A DNA stretch of 64,000 nucleotides, from the NCBI GenBank assembly GCA_947095585.1, contig OX352765.1, forward strand, positions 93,270,965-93,334,964. The letters run 5' to 3'. The notes beneath the pieces are model-generated. The model was not told where the DNA came from, searched no databases, and saw only the letters and a program-made list of their open reading frames with translations. This document shows positions 1-12,960 of the stretch, piece after piece. Position numbers and translations under genes: made by a program. This stretch comes from Nephrocerus scutellatus (taxonomy: Eukaryota > Arthropoda > Insecta > Diptera > Pipunculidae). How positions within the stretch are numbered: the stretch's first letter is position 1; every line of letters begins with the position of its first letter.

Positions 1-195
1 TTGCACTGCATCGTAGCACCATTTAACTGAAAAAGAGTCCATTATGTTGGGGGACAGCGCTTTAAGTGCTGCCTGGCTATCTGAAAAGAGGTATGTCCTA
101 GCACGCTTAATATCTTTACTAAGGTTCAACCTGTCGCAGATCTCAATGGCATGGAGCTCAGCCTGGAAAATCGTGGAACTCTTTTCCATAGGTAT
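1..195 (-). mobile_element. LINE remnant, RNase H domain fragment
   Basis: Read on the minus strand, this stretch is open and contains the RNase H-like signature FQAELHAI followed by FSDSQAALKAL, the DSQ..L core seen in the RNase H domain of I/R1/LOA-type non-LTR retrotransposons. It is cut by the window edge and decays into non-coding sequence by about position 230. Related minus-strand pieces lie at 15115-15400 and 25620-26680, so this looks like one dispersed family. The family-level assignment is inference. Confidence 0.7.
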
Positions 196-3100
196 CGAGA
201 AGTGTAGAAGTGTGAAGGAAACTTAAATTTTAGGTTTGTGTATAGGATTATTTTAAGTTACATAATTTGACAATAGATGGCATATAGATACAGCAAATAA
301 TTTTGTGAACATATCAGCTGTCCATAAGCGTGTAAGACATCTAGCTATTTATTATCTTTAGTATATGGCAACGAAAGAGGAATTGTCGATGTGCGTTTCG
401 AATACCTGCGGATCATAGTGGTGTGGAAACTAAGGACTTAGTAAAGCATGATTACTGTTGATGCTTAAGCTGCTTTCCATTTTCATTTGCAAAGGGTTAA
501 GACTCAGCACACAGAGCTTATCTATTAGCCCAAACCCACAAAACGGATGCGTGGGCTTCGTTTTTAATCGTTGCGTAAATTCCCATTTAATTAACGCACT
601 GACACAAGGCATCGCCCCATATTATGTAACCATGAGTGCTATCGAAAAAACGACGATAAGTGGGTGCATCAGAGCGATCCAATCTGCAACTATCATCAAC
701 ATCATCATCATCATCTATGACAAAAATATGGTTTTTCCTTCTGTTGTGGAAATGAGTTGTGAAGCGTTGCACCAGCACTCACACACACACATGTAAATTT
801 CTATTTCTATCGAACTAATTGCGAACGATAAATTCCAAGCACAGATGCTGGTCAATAATTGCTCGAGTCTGTCCGCGACTACAAAATCAACGACAACAAC
901 CAACACTGGAGTGTGTAACAAGCCAATTGTTGCCCCCTCTATACACCGTCCGTCACCCACCAACCAATCAAAACAGGTGGAACTAGGTGACTGACTGCTC
1001 TGCTTGCCGCTGGCGGATATTATTCGACGCCTAATATCCGCGCAAGGGTTATCACACAGATACATACATGCAAACGCATTATTACTTAACGGTCGGTCGT
1101 AACGCTTATTAACTAATTATCACAAGCACTGCAATGGATTAGATTTTGACTCACTGACTGGCGAGTAATGTCCAAAACAATTCAACGATCAATGATCAAT
1201 TGTCAAAATTTCTTTGACCATAATAGTGCGTCTGTCAATAGTGCGGCGAAACTCTTTAGTGATCGTTGGTATGTTTCACGATTCGGTTCGGAATTTGACA
1301 GAAAATTGCTTTTACTTTTATTGAAAGGAGGCTCGCAGCTTTCCAACCAAGGCGTTCCCTGATGGTTACAGCAGCTAACTACGAGTTGAGATAAAAATCA
1401 AATTATGTTTTTTTTTTTTTTCTATTCGTCTACTCGTACACTCGTCGAACACATTCTGGGTGCGGTTCTATCGATCGACAGTAAAACGATCAAGTAATTG
1501 TGCCGCCGCATAACTTGATGGCGGGACATCTAGTTTGGTGGTGCAACACAACACTTTGGTTTCTTGCTCGGCTTGGAACTTGCCAACTAGAAGCACACGG
1601 CATCCATTTAAAGCTTGGCTCAATTACTATACGTTGTGAAGGCGGCTACAGGAAGGATTGCCCAGATCCGAAAACAGGATAATGTGCACCTTTCCGATTG
1701 GGAATCAAAACAAATTGCACCAAAAGTGCATCGGATTCATTTGGTTCGTTCTTTGCAATTTTCGTTCCATTGAAATTGGAATTATGAATTGCGAAACCTC
1801 CTTCGGTTGGTCATTGCGGTCGTTCCATTGTAGCGTATCTGGATGCAACTTTGTTGCACCTTGTTATTGTATTGAATTTTAGTCAGGGAGTGCTGTGAAA
1901 AGCCTTCAATTTTTAATCTTAGATACAACAGCAAGATGGTCGCGCAGTCGAGTCCAAATGGTTGTTGCCGCAATTCATTCGATTTATTGGTTCTTGTAAA
2001 ATGTTTCTTTAACAAAAACTTGTGAGGCCGTCAGCCCAATGTTACTGGTGCTTAGATACTTTTCCAGTATGAGGCCAGTACCCAACCCTGGTTCTACATC
2101 CAAATATGAAGACGAACAGTCAATAGAGTTAAAAAATCAAAAGCAAAAGCAAAAATGTGAATGGATGTCTGTTGGTTACACTGAAAGTATTAACTGACCA
2201 TAGAACAGATGCTAGTAAAAACTTATGTATGAACTGCAATATGCTGATGGAAATCCTAAAAATACAAAAATCCTATCAATTCGCATCAATAGGTCTTCAT
2301 ACAGCTATGAATCGAGATTTAGATGCAATACGTTCTTCTATCTATCTGCAGATAACCATGTTACTTACGCCTTAACCCAACATAACTTTGTGCTGCAGCT
2401 GTTGCAAAATTTGTGTCGAACGTCTAAAAGGCAACTCCTAAAGCGCCGGCTTAAATGGTCAATCTGCTTTGATGTTTGAGATATATCGGGCGAAACTCAG
2501 CTTATCTTATCGCCGGGCATTTGCTTAAGCCGTGCGCTTAAAATGACATGGCGGTTGAGAACCAAACGTGTGCCGTTGTCGTTAAGTAGAAAATTTTACA
2601 AAATTCCTGGAGAATCTCAGTTTCTCATTAATGTCCTTTTGTTTTCGAAGGAAGTAAAAATAGCAAAGGTTCTATATGGTTGCCTTGAGGTACGCCGATT
2701 GCGTTTGCAAGCTATTTGTTATTGGTTTTATTGGTTATCTTTATAGATAAAAAAAAGTGCGTTCGTATGTAATCGGGCCACGTCTAAACCGAATCGAAGC
2801 TTTTGAATGTTTATCTATTTTTTTAAGCTCGATAGGTGGCGCTGGACGAAACCATATTCATATTATATGTTCGTTTGGTGCTTCGATAAGTTCATGATTT
2901 TTTTACGCGGTAGGTGGCGTTGGATTAAAGATATTGCCGAAAATGTGGTTTGGCATTTAGAGTGTTGGTGCATATCACGCCAAACTTATGCAAAATTTGT
3001 CTACAATGTGGACTGGGAGATGCCCAATTCCTGTAAACGGCATGGAATTGACTGATTTGGCTCATTTTGAACTGAAGCACTTACGACTGCTATATTTGCG

Positions 3101-4764
3101 GTACTTCGATCGGTTTGTTGTCTCACTGGCACAGGAGTATTCAATAGTGAATGCATTGACTCGAATTTATTCACTATAGCAGGCAGAATTTGGTAAATAT
3201 TTGATAATCTGGTGGGAAGATTATTACGACCGAAAATTGGAGTAAGCGCTCTTAAAGTTGCGACCATCAAATCAGAGTTTCGGTAGTAATTTTCACAAAC
3301 GTTGCTCTTTAATTTACCACAATAAAAACGTAAATCTTGACAGACGTTTTGACATTTACAGATTATAAAATAAAATTTAACGGTGCGTTGATATTAAAAC
3401 ACAAAATTGTTATGTCCCTATTGAAAAACTTGAAAAAACCTTTAGATTGGTCACAAGAACGAGTTGTAATTTTGTTTCCGTACACATGTGTGCGTCGTGT
3501 TAACAACTTTTGAAAAACAAAAAAAAATATCATTAATTTGAACATCTCTCCCCTCCTATCTAAGACTATGCCTGTGCAATGCGTACGAATATCTAAGTAA
3601 ATCAAAAAACGACGTCAGCCAAAACGACTTGGAAGCATATAAATGATTCGTCAGTTAGGATTTTGATCGTTTTATTTAGCTATACGAGTACATCCATGTG
3701 TGTGTATGTGTGTTTGCTCATTCGAGGCGTGCGTGCCTCTACTCAGTAATCTCAGCGCTATCTGTGCACCTACTTAGCCCAACCAACAGTCCTACTGTAC
3801 ATGGCGGACATTGACTTTTTAGTATGTTTATGAGATGTTTTCTCTGTAACTGCCAATAGAAGCAGCACTAGCAGCAAAATGCTTAACAAACAACAACAAT
3901 TGGTAGCGTATCCAAAAAGAAGCTAAAATTACGATAACATTTCGGCACACAACTGTATGTTAGTGTGCGTGTCTGTGTATTCTTAGGTGCGTAATTTTAG
4001 TGCAAAGCTAAAAACAATAAAAATTATGGAAATCTTTTGTAATACCCTTAGCCCATCGCAAACTCTGCAAATCATAAAGAGTACTGTAGATGCCTTCTTC
4101 CAAATCGTTATTTTTATTACTGTTCTCCAATTGAACCCTCTGTCTAACTACTCAAAGCTCATCGAACCGCGGTCAAAGTCAAAGTCAAGGTTTGTTAGCA
4201 ACATGAACCTAATTGAACAAAAATACAATTCGAAATACTATATACGTCTTCTTGTTAATAGAGTTAATCGAAAATTGGTTAACAAATCGGAGTCAAACAA
4301 AAAAGATTTTATACAACGCAATGATGGCTTTGGTTCTTTCTTTTTTTTGCCAAACTTCTTTTTCTTTTTGGCTTAAGGGTTTTTGTTGCTTTCAGACATT
4401 TGAAACCTTAAAACATTTTGATGGCCACTTCCGCAGAAAACGGAAACCCTATCAGACAAAGTGAAAGTCTAGTGGCAGCTAGTTTTCGTGAAAAATTAGG
4501 AAAACTTTCGAGCCTTGAAACTATGAGCAACCACAGAGTCTCTAGATTCCACTTTTTCTTGACTTTGATAGATCTTGGAAGGGAATTACGAATATTAAGC
4601 AACAGATAAACAGACAGATGGACGAACGAACTGATGAATTGAAATGACAACCGTTCTTGAGTCGTTCATTGATTTAAATATTTGATTCGCTCCGACTATT
4701 TCCATAAGTTGGCGCTAGTGGGTGTAATTTTTCCGAATTCTGGACTGGGATTTTGCACAAAATC

Positions 4765-4860
4765 GTACTTCCTGCTTGCCACTATTTTATCGTTTTTTTT
4801 CACAAGCTGTGTTTAAAAGAAATATCCAAATGCATCCCGCCCATCCTCCATATCATGCCC
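4765..4860 (+). mobile_element. Short LINE scrap (CR1/Jockey-like C-terminal region)
   Basis: This segment matches 23665-23740 over most of its length: both have a TTTTATCG block, then CACAAGC.GTGTT, AAAAGA.ATATCCA and a CCGCCCA block. The second copy runs on into a recognisable end of a reverse-transcriptase ORF, so this is a decayed copy of the same element. No intact reading frame remains. Confidence 0.5.
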
Positions 4861-6089
4861 AATTCAGGCAATTCCGTCCAATAACGCATATGAGATGTGC
4901 TAATGATTAGGAAGGTGTGTGTCTGTGCTTATACGAAATACAACAACATTGACACCGAAACAAATACCGCTGTCAAACATCTTTGTTGTTAACCGAATTA
5001 CCCATTCGCCCGTCTTTGAACTTCTAGAGAAAGATATTCCCTATTTTATGAAAAATTGTATGAAAAATAACCAAAAGTCATAGTACCCTCCCTTATTCCT
5101 TTGATTATCGTTATCCTTGATTATTGTACGCTGTCATAAAAGTATACCAAGGCTGCGAAGTACCCAAAGGGAGTGCGTTGTTTATTTTTCGCATCAATTC
5201 GTTCGTTCGTTCTGTTTGACATGCCATTGAACCTGCCGTACCTGTAGCCTATTATGCCTGTCGATAAGAAATCAAAAACTGATGACTCTTCTCTTTTTCC
5301 CCACCCAACTGGTAGTATCAACAAAAATTGCCGAGAGTCTGACAAAAAAAAAACAAGAAATGGTGTGATTCCGATGCATTCTCTACCTGGTTGAGCATTT
5401 GAAAGTGGAACTCACATACTTTTGAACGAACGTTACTCCTAAGCAACAACAAAACGAATAATAGCGCAGAATGGAGGTATCTACATGTTTAAGGATACCT
5501 GCGGAAACATCCTTTTATCGATAGCCGCGCGTACAATAAAAAAATGATTAATGGAATTGTGCCGCTGATGCAAGATATCGTGTGAGTGTTACTGTATGGT
5601 ATGGTACAACGCACAATTGATTTTTCACATTTTAACCTGTGTAGTGTACCTTCTGATTTCTGTTCGATCTGAATTTTTTCCTTTGATCTTGCAGGCAAGT
5701 AATGATTTTTACTTTCCGATTCCGTTCGTACATGGTACTTGCAATCTCGCAATTGGCCATTTACTTGATGACAACCACAACATCTTGCAGATGTATTATG
5801 TTAATCGTTGGTTTCGACAATGCAACTGATAATCAAAGATTTTGTATTTTATGTCTCTTTCGATTTGCTCAAACCGTACCCGAAACCAAATCCACCGGTA
5901 AGCTGTCAAAATAACCGAGTTTTCGTGGTGAATGCTTTGCAAATAGAACGCCAAGCAAAACCCAACCAAAATGTCAGAAACAAACTGAGATATTAATCGG
6001 CTTGCACTCTCTTCGCCATCTTGCTTATAGCTCTTTCGATTACCAGGGTAGAGTTAAGATTTATCTCTAGTGGGTTTGGTTTGACGTTC

Positions 6090-6680
6090 TATTAGCAAAC
6101 TGTACCCGGGGTAAGGTTTGATTTTGCGGTTTATTTGCAAGGTTTTGTAACCGACAGCAAGCTATCCTGGGCCCAATCCACATATGTTAGACTCAACTAC
6201 TAAATACGAAGATACCGCCCAAATTGAAAATTCTCTAAGTACTAGTAGCCCTTTGTGGGTCGCTAAAGTACGAAGACATTGCCCATCTCGAGTATACTCT
6301 AAGTACCCGCGGCACTTTATTTATATTCCGTGGTAGAGCCCTGCTCCCCACCCATATATATGGTAAGATGCAGCTGGACCCCGCCACGGGGACTCTACAG
6401 CCCAGACGGCTGAATTGATGGGGATGCAAATTCATATTAAAGCTTTTTACATCAATTTGGAGTTCCCAGTTGATGTTGGCGGAAATCGGCCAACCGGAAG
6501 TGGCAGTTTATTTGTACAGTTTCAATTATCCGTAAGATAATTTTCTCTCCGGATAGCTGGTAATATATCAGAGGTTAGTTCTTTAATTGCTTCGTGTTAG
6601 GCGGGCTCAGGGATTTGATCAGCTCCGCTGGGTTCGCATCTCACCCCGAAGCTTTATAATCTATCACCATAGATAAACGA
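6090..6680. other. GC-richer unassigned patch
   Basis: This is a compositional island inside AT-rich DNA, with CCCGGGG, CCCGCCACGGGG and CACCCCGAAGC blocks. The longest open frame (6235-6435, minus) shows no recognisable motif. It could be an old transposon 5' region or a regulatory segment. Nothing in the sequence decides between these. Confidence 0.25.
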
Positions 6681-7970
6681 GAAGAGCAAAACTTAAATGC
6701 TCGTGAGCTGTGCCCGCTTTGTCCTTGTCATAAGGTTATCAGTTGGAAATACATATTACATAAGCCACTGAGCAGATAAACGTTACGTGACAGTCGTTTT
6801 ACCTTTGCTAACGCCACGACAAGAAAACTTTATGTTGGTTAACGGCTGCGGTAAAAAACAGTAAAAACAAATTATATGAACCAATCCAGATAAGCAAACT
6901 ATAAGCACCCACCGCGCGTGTCAAGGGTTTTTTTTTTTAATTTGATCGCGAAATAGAATTTAAATTATACCTTACTTAGTGTGTAGTTGTTATCGTACGA
7001 GTAGCTGTCTATCTGGTAAAATTTTCCAATTTTCTAAGATCTACGCAGATTACTTAAAGTTTTGTGTTTGTGAGAAAATGATAGACGCACATGCGTACAG
7101 CCATCGTGTGTGTATCACTTCATCACTACACTTCTTATCTTTTTTTCTGTTTGTCGTCTACTCTTTGTTCAAATATCCAATTTTGAATTTTTTTTATTAA
7201 TTTATTTGCTTTATATCGCATTACACCACCATGATGCGGTATGATAAAAAATTACGAACGCCAAGTATCAGTAAATTCGTTTTTTAGCTGAAATATGAGT
7301 AAAAAATTCATTTGGTAATTAATTTGCTCTTTGTGTGATGTTTTGAGAAATTTGTATTTTAAAAAAAAAATTTCACAATACAAAAATAGTGACCAACTAA
7401 TGGCTCATAATTGTTGTAATCTTCATTCCGACATCAATGCTCAATGATGAGTGCAACCGGGAATGAACATCCGGAACCAAACAAAATGTTTAGTTAATGG
7501 GAAGATGGATAATTTAAATCCGACATTATGGTTGGTTAATAAAAGCCATTTGTAGCTTTTCGTTTTCATCTATAAAATGCCAAGAACTGAAGTTGTTTAA
7601 ACGGATTACATTTGTTGTTTTGGAAACAATAATTAATATCATCAACAAGATCAGCTTTCACTGAATTGGTTTAGGTATTTGATGAAACTCTATTTGATGT
7701 TGCTAAGTACGAGCAGTAGGAAATTTTTAGAAATAGAAAAATGGTCAGCTATAGGAGTGAATTCTGCATGCGCGGATAGTTTTTGAGTTTAGCTTATAGT
7801 TCTCAGGTGTCTTGCTCATGCAAAGTGTTTGGTTTTGTAAAATTTGTTTACTGTCAAAAAGGGGACTAAGCGTCATTATATCAAAGATGGCAGGATTTAT
7901 CGACTAAAGATCAAAGGTATAAGGTCGTAAAAGGGATAAACATGCCAATCTCAAAGGCTATTCTTTATAA

Positions 7971-8640
7971 GACAGCTTAAACGTCAAAGTTTAGAGATAA
8001 AAAGTGTCTTAAACGTCAAGATATCATAGGTTTAAAGTTAATAGAGTGTTTATACATCATAATATCCATCATAATATTGAGACTAAAAAGTCAAAACGTC
8101 AAAGAAAAACGATTATTAAAGGTTAAAGGTAATAGACAGCTTAAACGTCAAAGTTTAGAGATAAAAAGTGTCTTAAACGTCAAGATATCATAGGTTTAAA
8201 GTTAATAGAGCGCTTATACATCATAATATCCAAGGCAATACTTCATATTGAGGCTAAAAAGTCAAAACGTCAAAGATAAACGATTATTAAAGGTTTAAGG
8301 TAATAGACAGCTTTAACGTCAAAGTTTAGAGATAAAAAGTGTCTTAAACGTCAAGATATCATAGGTTTAAAGTTAATAGAGCGCTTATACATCATAATAT
8401 CCAAGGCAATACTTCATATTGAGGCTAAAAAGTCAAAACGTCAAAGATAAACGATTATTAAAGGTTTAAGGTAATAGACAGCTTAAACGTCAAAGTTTAG
8501 AGATAAAAAGTGTCTTAAACGTCATAGGTTTAAAGTTAATAGATGGATTGTGCATCATAATGTCGAATATTGAGGCTAAAAAGTCAATATATCAAAACTA
8601 AGCGATTATCATAGGCTTAAACGGCCAAGATTATTAGAGA
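7971..8640. repeat. Tandem array, about 171-bp unit, about 4 copies
   Basis: The landmark GACAGC(T/TT)TAAACGTCAAAG recurs at 7971, 8135, 8306 and 8477, giving spacings of 164, 171 and 171 bp. Copies 2 and 3 are nearly identical. The last copy loses part of the unit and the array then fades through 8640-8960, where only TTAAA.GTCAAAA and TCATAGG motifs persist. Each unit also contains the sub-motif TTAAACGTCAA twice, so it probably grew from a shorter ancestor. No coding potential is seen. Confidence 0.85.
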
Positions 8641-8984
8641 TAAAAGGTGTCTTAAATGTCAAAATATCGTAGGCTAATACAAGGATAACACATCCAAAAT
8701 TCCAATACCTTATACTGAGGCTTAAAAGAGAAATATCGAAGGTAAGCGATTATAATACCCTTAAACGGGAATGGTAATAGAAGTCTTAAAGGTATATTTG
8801 TCGTAGTTTTGAAATTTTAGATCGAATAAACGTGCGAATAACAATAGTTAACAATCAAACAGGGCGAAAATGGACAAAATGTCAAAAGTAATAGATCAAA
8901 GCGGGCTTAAACGGAAAACTAAGAGGCCATAGGGTTCTTAAATGTCAAAATGCCATAGTCTTAAAGTTTTAGAAGGATTTTCCT

Positions 8985-9830
8985 TTTCTCTCTACAGCCT
9001 ACCCTACTGTTATCGGAATTTTGTTAAAATGGATATCTTCTTATCTGAAAACCCGTCTTTATAGTGTTCGTTTTAGGTCCGTCCTATCGTCCACATTCTT
9101 GGCAACCTCTGGAGTCCCACAAGGCAGCCATTTAGGCCACCTTTTCTTCATCCTAACTATAAATGATCTTGATAGGGTCATCAAAAATTCCGCCCTCTCA
9201 CTTGACGCTGACGATACCAAATTTTTCAAATCCATTTCTTCCTCACAAGACTCCTATCACCTTTAACAAGACCTAGACAATTTTTTGACATGGTGCCTCA
9301 AAAATTACCTATCACGTAAGTGCAACAAGCCCCCTATCAGACATTACCTTCTCCGATCATATCCCGCAATCTTTTCGTGATCTCGGCATATTGTGCGACT
9401 CGGAACTAAACTTTCGTTCTTATACTGATGAAAAAATTCTTAAAGCTTTGTCAAACGGTGGTCTAAAGAATTTTCCAACGCTTACGTGACCAGATCCCTC
9501 TACATCACCTTTGTCCGTCCCCTCCCAGAATCCAGAGCGTCCAACGTCGTTTTCTCCGATTTGCTCTGCGAGGTCTACCTTGGAACAATCATTTTAAACT
9601 GCCTCCCTACCAAGACCGCCTCAACCTCATAAACTTGAAAACCCTAGAAGAACGCAGAGACATATCTGACATTATTTTCAAACATCGTCTCCTCTTAGGC
9701 TAGGTCGATTGCGCGTCTCTATACGACTCGATTTTCTTTACCACTAACTCTCGTAATCTACGATGCCCGCCTCTCTTCTATCTAAGGACACACCGCACTA
9801 TACTATAAAAAGTGATGTCACCGGGAATAC
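8985..9830 (+). pseudogene. Dead LINE reverse transcriptase (Jockey/CR1-like)
   Basis: The conceptual product at 9021-9266 contains SGVPQGSHLGHLFFIL, the conserved RT block before the active site, then DADD in place of the usual YADD box. Stops and frameshifts follow within 100 bp. Farther downstream the sequence still resembles RT thumb and C-terminal region (for example around 9400-9480 and 9560-9760) but in changing frames. It is a 5'-truncated, multiply broken copy with no intact endonuclease. A 120-bp module shared with two other loci directly follows at 9814-9935. Confidence 0.75.
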
Positions 9831-9935
9831 AAATGTGTGCAAAGTTTCAATAAAATCGGGCTTTGGGAAGTGGGTTAAAAATTGATCGCAAGATTCGACG
9901 ACAAACAAATAAACACACGGGCACGAGAATTTAAA
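9814..9935 (+). repeat. Dispersed about 120-bp module, copy 1
   Basis: It contains GTGTGCAAAGTTTCAATAAA, ATCGGGCTTTGGGAAGTGGG, TTAAAAATTGATCGCAAG and a GACAAAC..ATAAACACACGG tail. The same order occurs at 18868-18985 and 61416-61555. The layout resembles the 3' ends of some insect LINEs or SINEs, in which a conserved stretch precedes GACAAACAGAC-type sequence. The family assignment is inference. Confidence 0.7.
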
Positions 9936-10323
9936 AATCATAGGGAGCTTAAAAGTCAAAATTTCCAACGTAGGAGATCATGTGGGCATGAAACGTAAAC
10001 GAATGGAGATAGTAGTAGCATCATTTCATAGTATAGCAAGAATTTACAAATTGGCATACCTGCGAGGCCAGTTTGCTTATCTGCAGGAGGTTATGTCGGT
10101 ACATAAATGAAATCCTTCTTATCATGTTATCTAATGTAGAATTATAATCCGATTGTATAGAGAGGAGACAGAAAACTCAAAAATCCTATACATACCTACA
10201 GTAAACAGCAATCATATCGTTAATTGGGACGGACCACTTTTTTATGTTGGATCACATGAAAATGCAGAATGAAAGCTTGCAACAGGAAAAGATACATATA
10301 CCCTAAAATAAATTACATAAATC

Positions 10324-10329
<6 letters not shown>

Positions 10330-10358
<29 letters not shown>
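10330..10358. repeat. (CA)n microsatellite
   Basis: About fifteen uninterrupted CA units, with a shorter CACACAC echo about 20 bp downstream. Confidence 0.9.
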
Positions 10359-10359
<1 letters not shown>

Positions 10360-10429
10360 TAAAAAGGTTAATTGTGCAGACACACACAATTACAAGGGGA
10401 TCACATTAAACATAATAACCTCGGCGCGG

Positions 10430-11950
10430 CGCACTGAAGAAGAAAGCGAAATAATTACAGCGGAACGAGCTACAAGCTACAGAGGAGTAGCGCAGAGGGA
10501 ACAAATTCCAAAATCACGTTTCACGATTTAAAATTCCAAAGAGTCCGAAACTTGTTGAGCTCTCAGCCGCCGCCGCCGCCGCCGCCGCCAAATATATAGG
10601 TCATCGACAATCGACGAACATTTTTTGTCCGCCAGCATCGGTCGGACGACAGACAATCGAACACACACACACACATACGAGTATATCAATATCCTTTTAC
10701 TTCCATCCATCTAACTATTGAACTGTTGCAAGTTGTGCGCTGATTTTGGTGAGGGTGGGGGGGGGGGGGGCACGCTCGCTGTTCATTGATCTTAAACTCA
10801 ATCCCAATCCAATGCCATGCCATGTCATGGAATGGCAATTCCTCAACGCGAACGACGCCAAAACCTTTCTCTTTTTTCTCGTTGTTCTCCCGTTGGCCAG
10901 TGGTGCTTTGCCTGTTCCTCCATTCCACCATCCACTAACTTGTTACTACATCTGCGCGAACAACAATCGAAACAAAAAATTCACATACCACACTCACACC
11001 CATTCACGCAAACCCATACACACACTGAATTGGCCAACATAAATACTCATGGTTTGCACCACAGCGAGATGTACCTACTCGGCGGAGATAATAAATTGGC
11101 CACTTATTCGCGGCATGGCGGAACACACACAGTTAACTTTCCACCGAACAAAACCCGCAATCTCAGTGCGTCCAAAAGTGGAATTTGGCTGCACACATGT
11201 ACGCGTGTACCACATATCAACACATCGCCCGAAATTAATGAGAAATGACACACCGACATTATGAGAATCAATTGGCCAGAAATACACGTTGACGTAAGCC
11301 ATCACCTCCATCATTTGAGGTGGTGCGTGGTGGCGGTAAAAGCCAATCGAATCCTTTCTCCAGGGCAATTTTTTTTTCTTCAGACAAGCATTTCCCTTCG
11401 AATTCGGCGTTGCTCGGTCACTCAATGTCCAACCTCAAAGTGGGCATTCCCTTCACCAATGTCATTCCACGAGTATCCGAGCAAATCTCGGCTCATTTCA
11501 GCGGCGGCAGTACTGTCCATGCCTGTTCAAGTGTAACAGCATTAGCATAAGGAGCACTATATGTATATGTACCTCGCTCTACTCGTATATAGTTAGCCAT
11601 CACGGCGCGATGGTAAAAACCCGAACCCGGATTTAACCGTTGCATGAAATTCCTTTGCTGTGTCGTGGTGTGGATTTTCTCTCCGTTTGGCATTTTCCCT
11701 CAGACTCAGTTGGCTCAGTTAAACGGACGGACGTTTTGCTTTTACAATGAAGATGGAGGTGAAGATTATACATCATACGAGTGTGTAATAAAAATATCGA
11801 TGAGACTAATAGTTCCTGACCTCCAGAGAGATTATCAATTAACGATCCCATCCTTATGATGTATAGAGGCATCGCGTAATCGTCTACGTATAAGGAGAGA
11901 TTTGCCGTTGAGATGGAACAAACTCTGTGCACTCTAACACTTGTTGGCCT
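10430..11950. promoter_or_regulatory. Repeat-poor GC-richer block, candidate promoter or 5' UTR region
   Basis: The block is richer in GC than its surroundings, has no transposon motifs, and carries simple runs: (CCG)n at 10571-10590, G14 at about 10757-10770, and short CA runs. Several long open frames overlap on both strands without any family motif, as expected of GC-rich non-coding DNA. In flies such blocks often surround transcription starts of genes with long first introns. CrebA lies downstream on the plus strand and lacks its first coding exon here, so this is a candidate for its 5' region. That link is inference; no TATA box or initiator was assigned. Confidence 0.25.
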
Positions 11951-12199
11951 TTGCAACATTGTAGCAAGTACTGGTAGTTAGTTGTACATTATTTATAGGA
12001 TACTACAACACTCAAGCGACTTTCCTCTCCACAACTGCTGATCCGCTATGTCATAAAATTAGGAATTTTTGAAATTACGGGCTTTCATTATAGCGTACCA
12101 TTTTTGGAGATATCTCTTTGAATAGAAAAAACTCACAGGATGTTGACAAATTTATCTAAATTATTTACTTCTTTGTTAAATAAACAAAATTATTGAAAT

Positions 12200-12960
12200 C
12201 ACTGCATTATAAATACTATTAGATTTCCGTGTATACTTTTAAGGTTGAATCTTTTAATAAATATTGCAACAATCATTTAATTTAATTGATTCTTTTAGGG
12301 TTGAGCATCGTTTAATAATCCTCAATATTGCAACAATCATTATATTTCATTGTATACTTTTAGGGTTTATTCTATTAATAAGTATTTGAAAAATTATTCG
12401 ATTTCATTTTATACTTTTGGTATTTATCAAATACTGCAACAATCATTTAATTTCATTGTATACTTTTAGGGTTCATTCTGTTATCATCAACAACCGTTAG
12501 ATTTCAATGTGTACTTTGAGGGTTGAAACTAGTTTAATCAATATTGCAACATTTAATTTCATTGTATACTTTAAGGGTTCAATCTGTTATCATCAGCAAC
12601 CGTTAGATCGTTCAAGAAATATTGTAACAATGATTACATTTCATTGTATAATTTTATGTTTGAGCATTCGACTCCATTTTACACTTTTAGGGTTAAAACT
12701 CATTTATTAAACATTGGAACAGTCATTTTATTTCTTTAGGAGTTCAAACTTTTATCATCAACAATTATTAGATTCATTGTACACTTCAAGGTTTGAAACT
12801 CGTTTAATCAATATTGCAACAATGATTAAATTACTTTGTCCACTTTTAGGGGTGAATCTTTCAGTGAGTATTATACCAATGATTAAATTTCATTGTATAC
12901 TTTAAGGGTTTAATATTTTGATCAGTATTGCAACAAATATTACATTTTATTCCATATACT
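12200..12960. repeat. Degenerate minisatellite, roughly 60-bp unit
   Basis: The phrase ATTTCATTGTATACTTTTAG followed by GGTT, then a TTTAAT block and ATATTGCAACAAT, recurs about a dozen times with substitutions and indels. Clear instances begin near 12230, 12290, 12345, 12400, 12455, 12500, 12555, 12640, 12775, 12830 and 12885. Unit length drifts between about 50 and 65 bp, so the array is old. No open frame runs through it. Confidence 0.75.

Larger units (their letters stand above)
231..7900. other. Gene-free stretch, mostly unique AT-rich DNA
   Basis: No convincing exon, RNA gene or intact transposon was found. Open frames here are short, lack family motifs and have no supporting splice context. 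Small items inside are a GT/CA run near 781-790, a LINE scrap at 4765-4860 and a GC-richer patch at 6090-6680. It may be sequence upstream of CrebA or an early CrebA intron, because the first CrebA coding exon was not located. Confidence 0.4.

Noticed and set aside
7971..8640. Possible CRISPR-like array because of regular repeats
   Set aside because: The whole unit repeats without unique spacers and the host is a fly; it is a tandem satellite.
10746..11425. Several overlapping 70-140 codon frames on both strands
   Set aside because: No motif, no consistent frame and GC-rich composition that lowers stop frequency; treated as non-coding.
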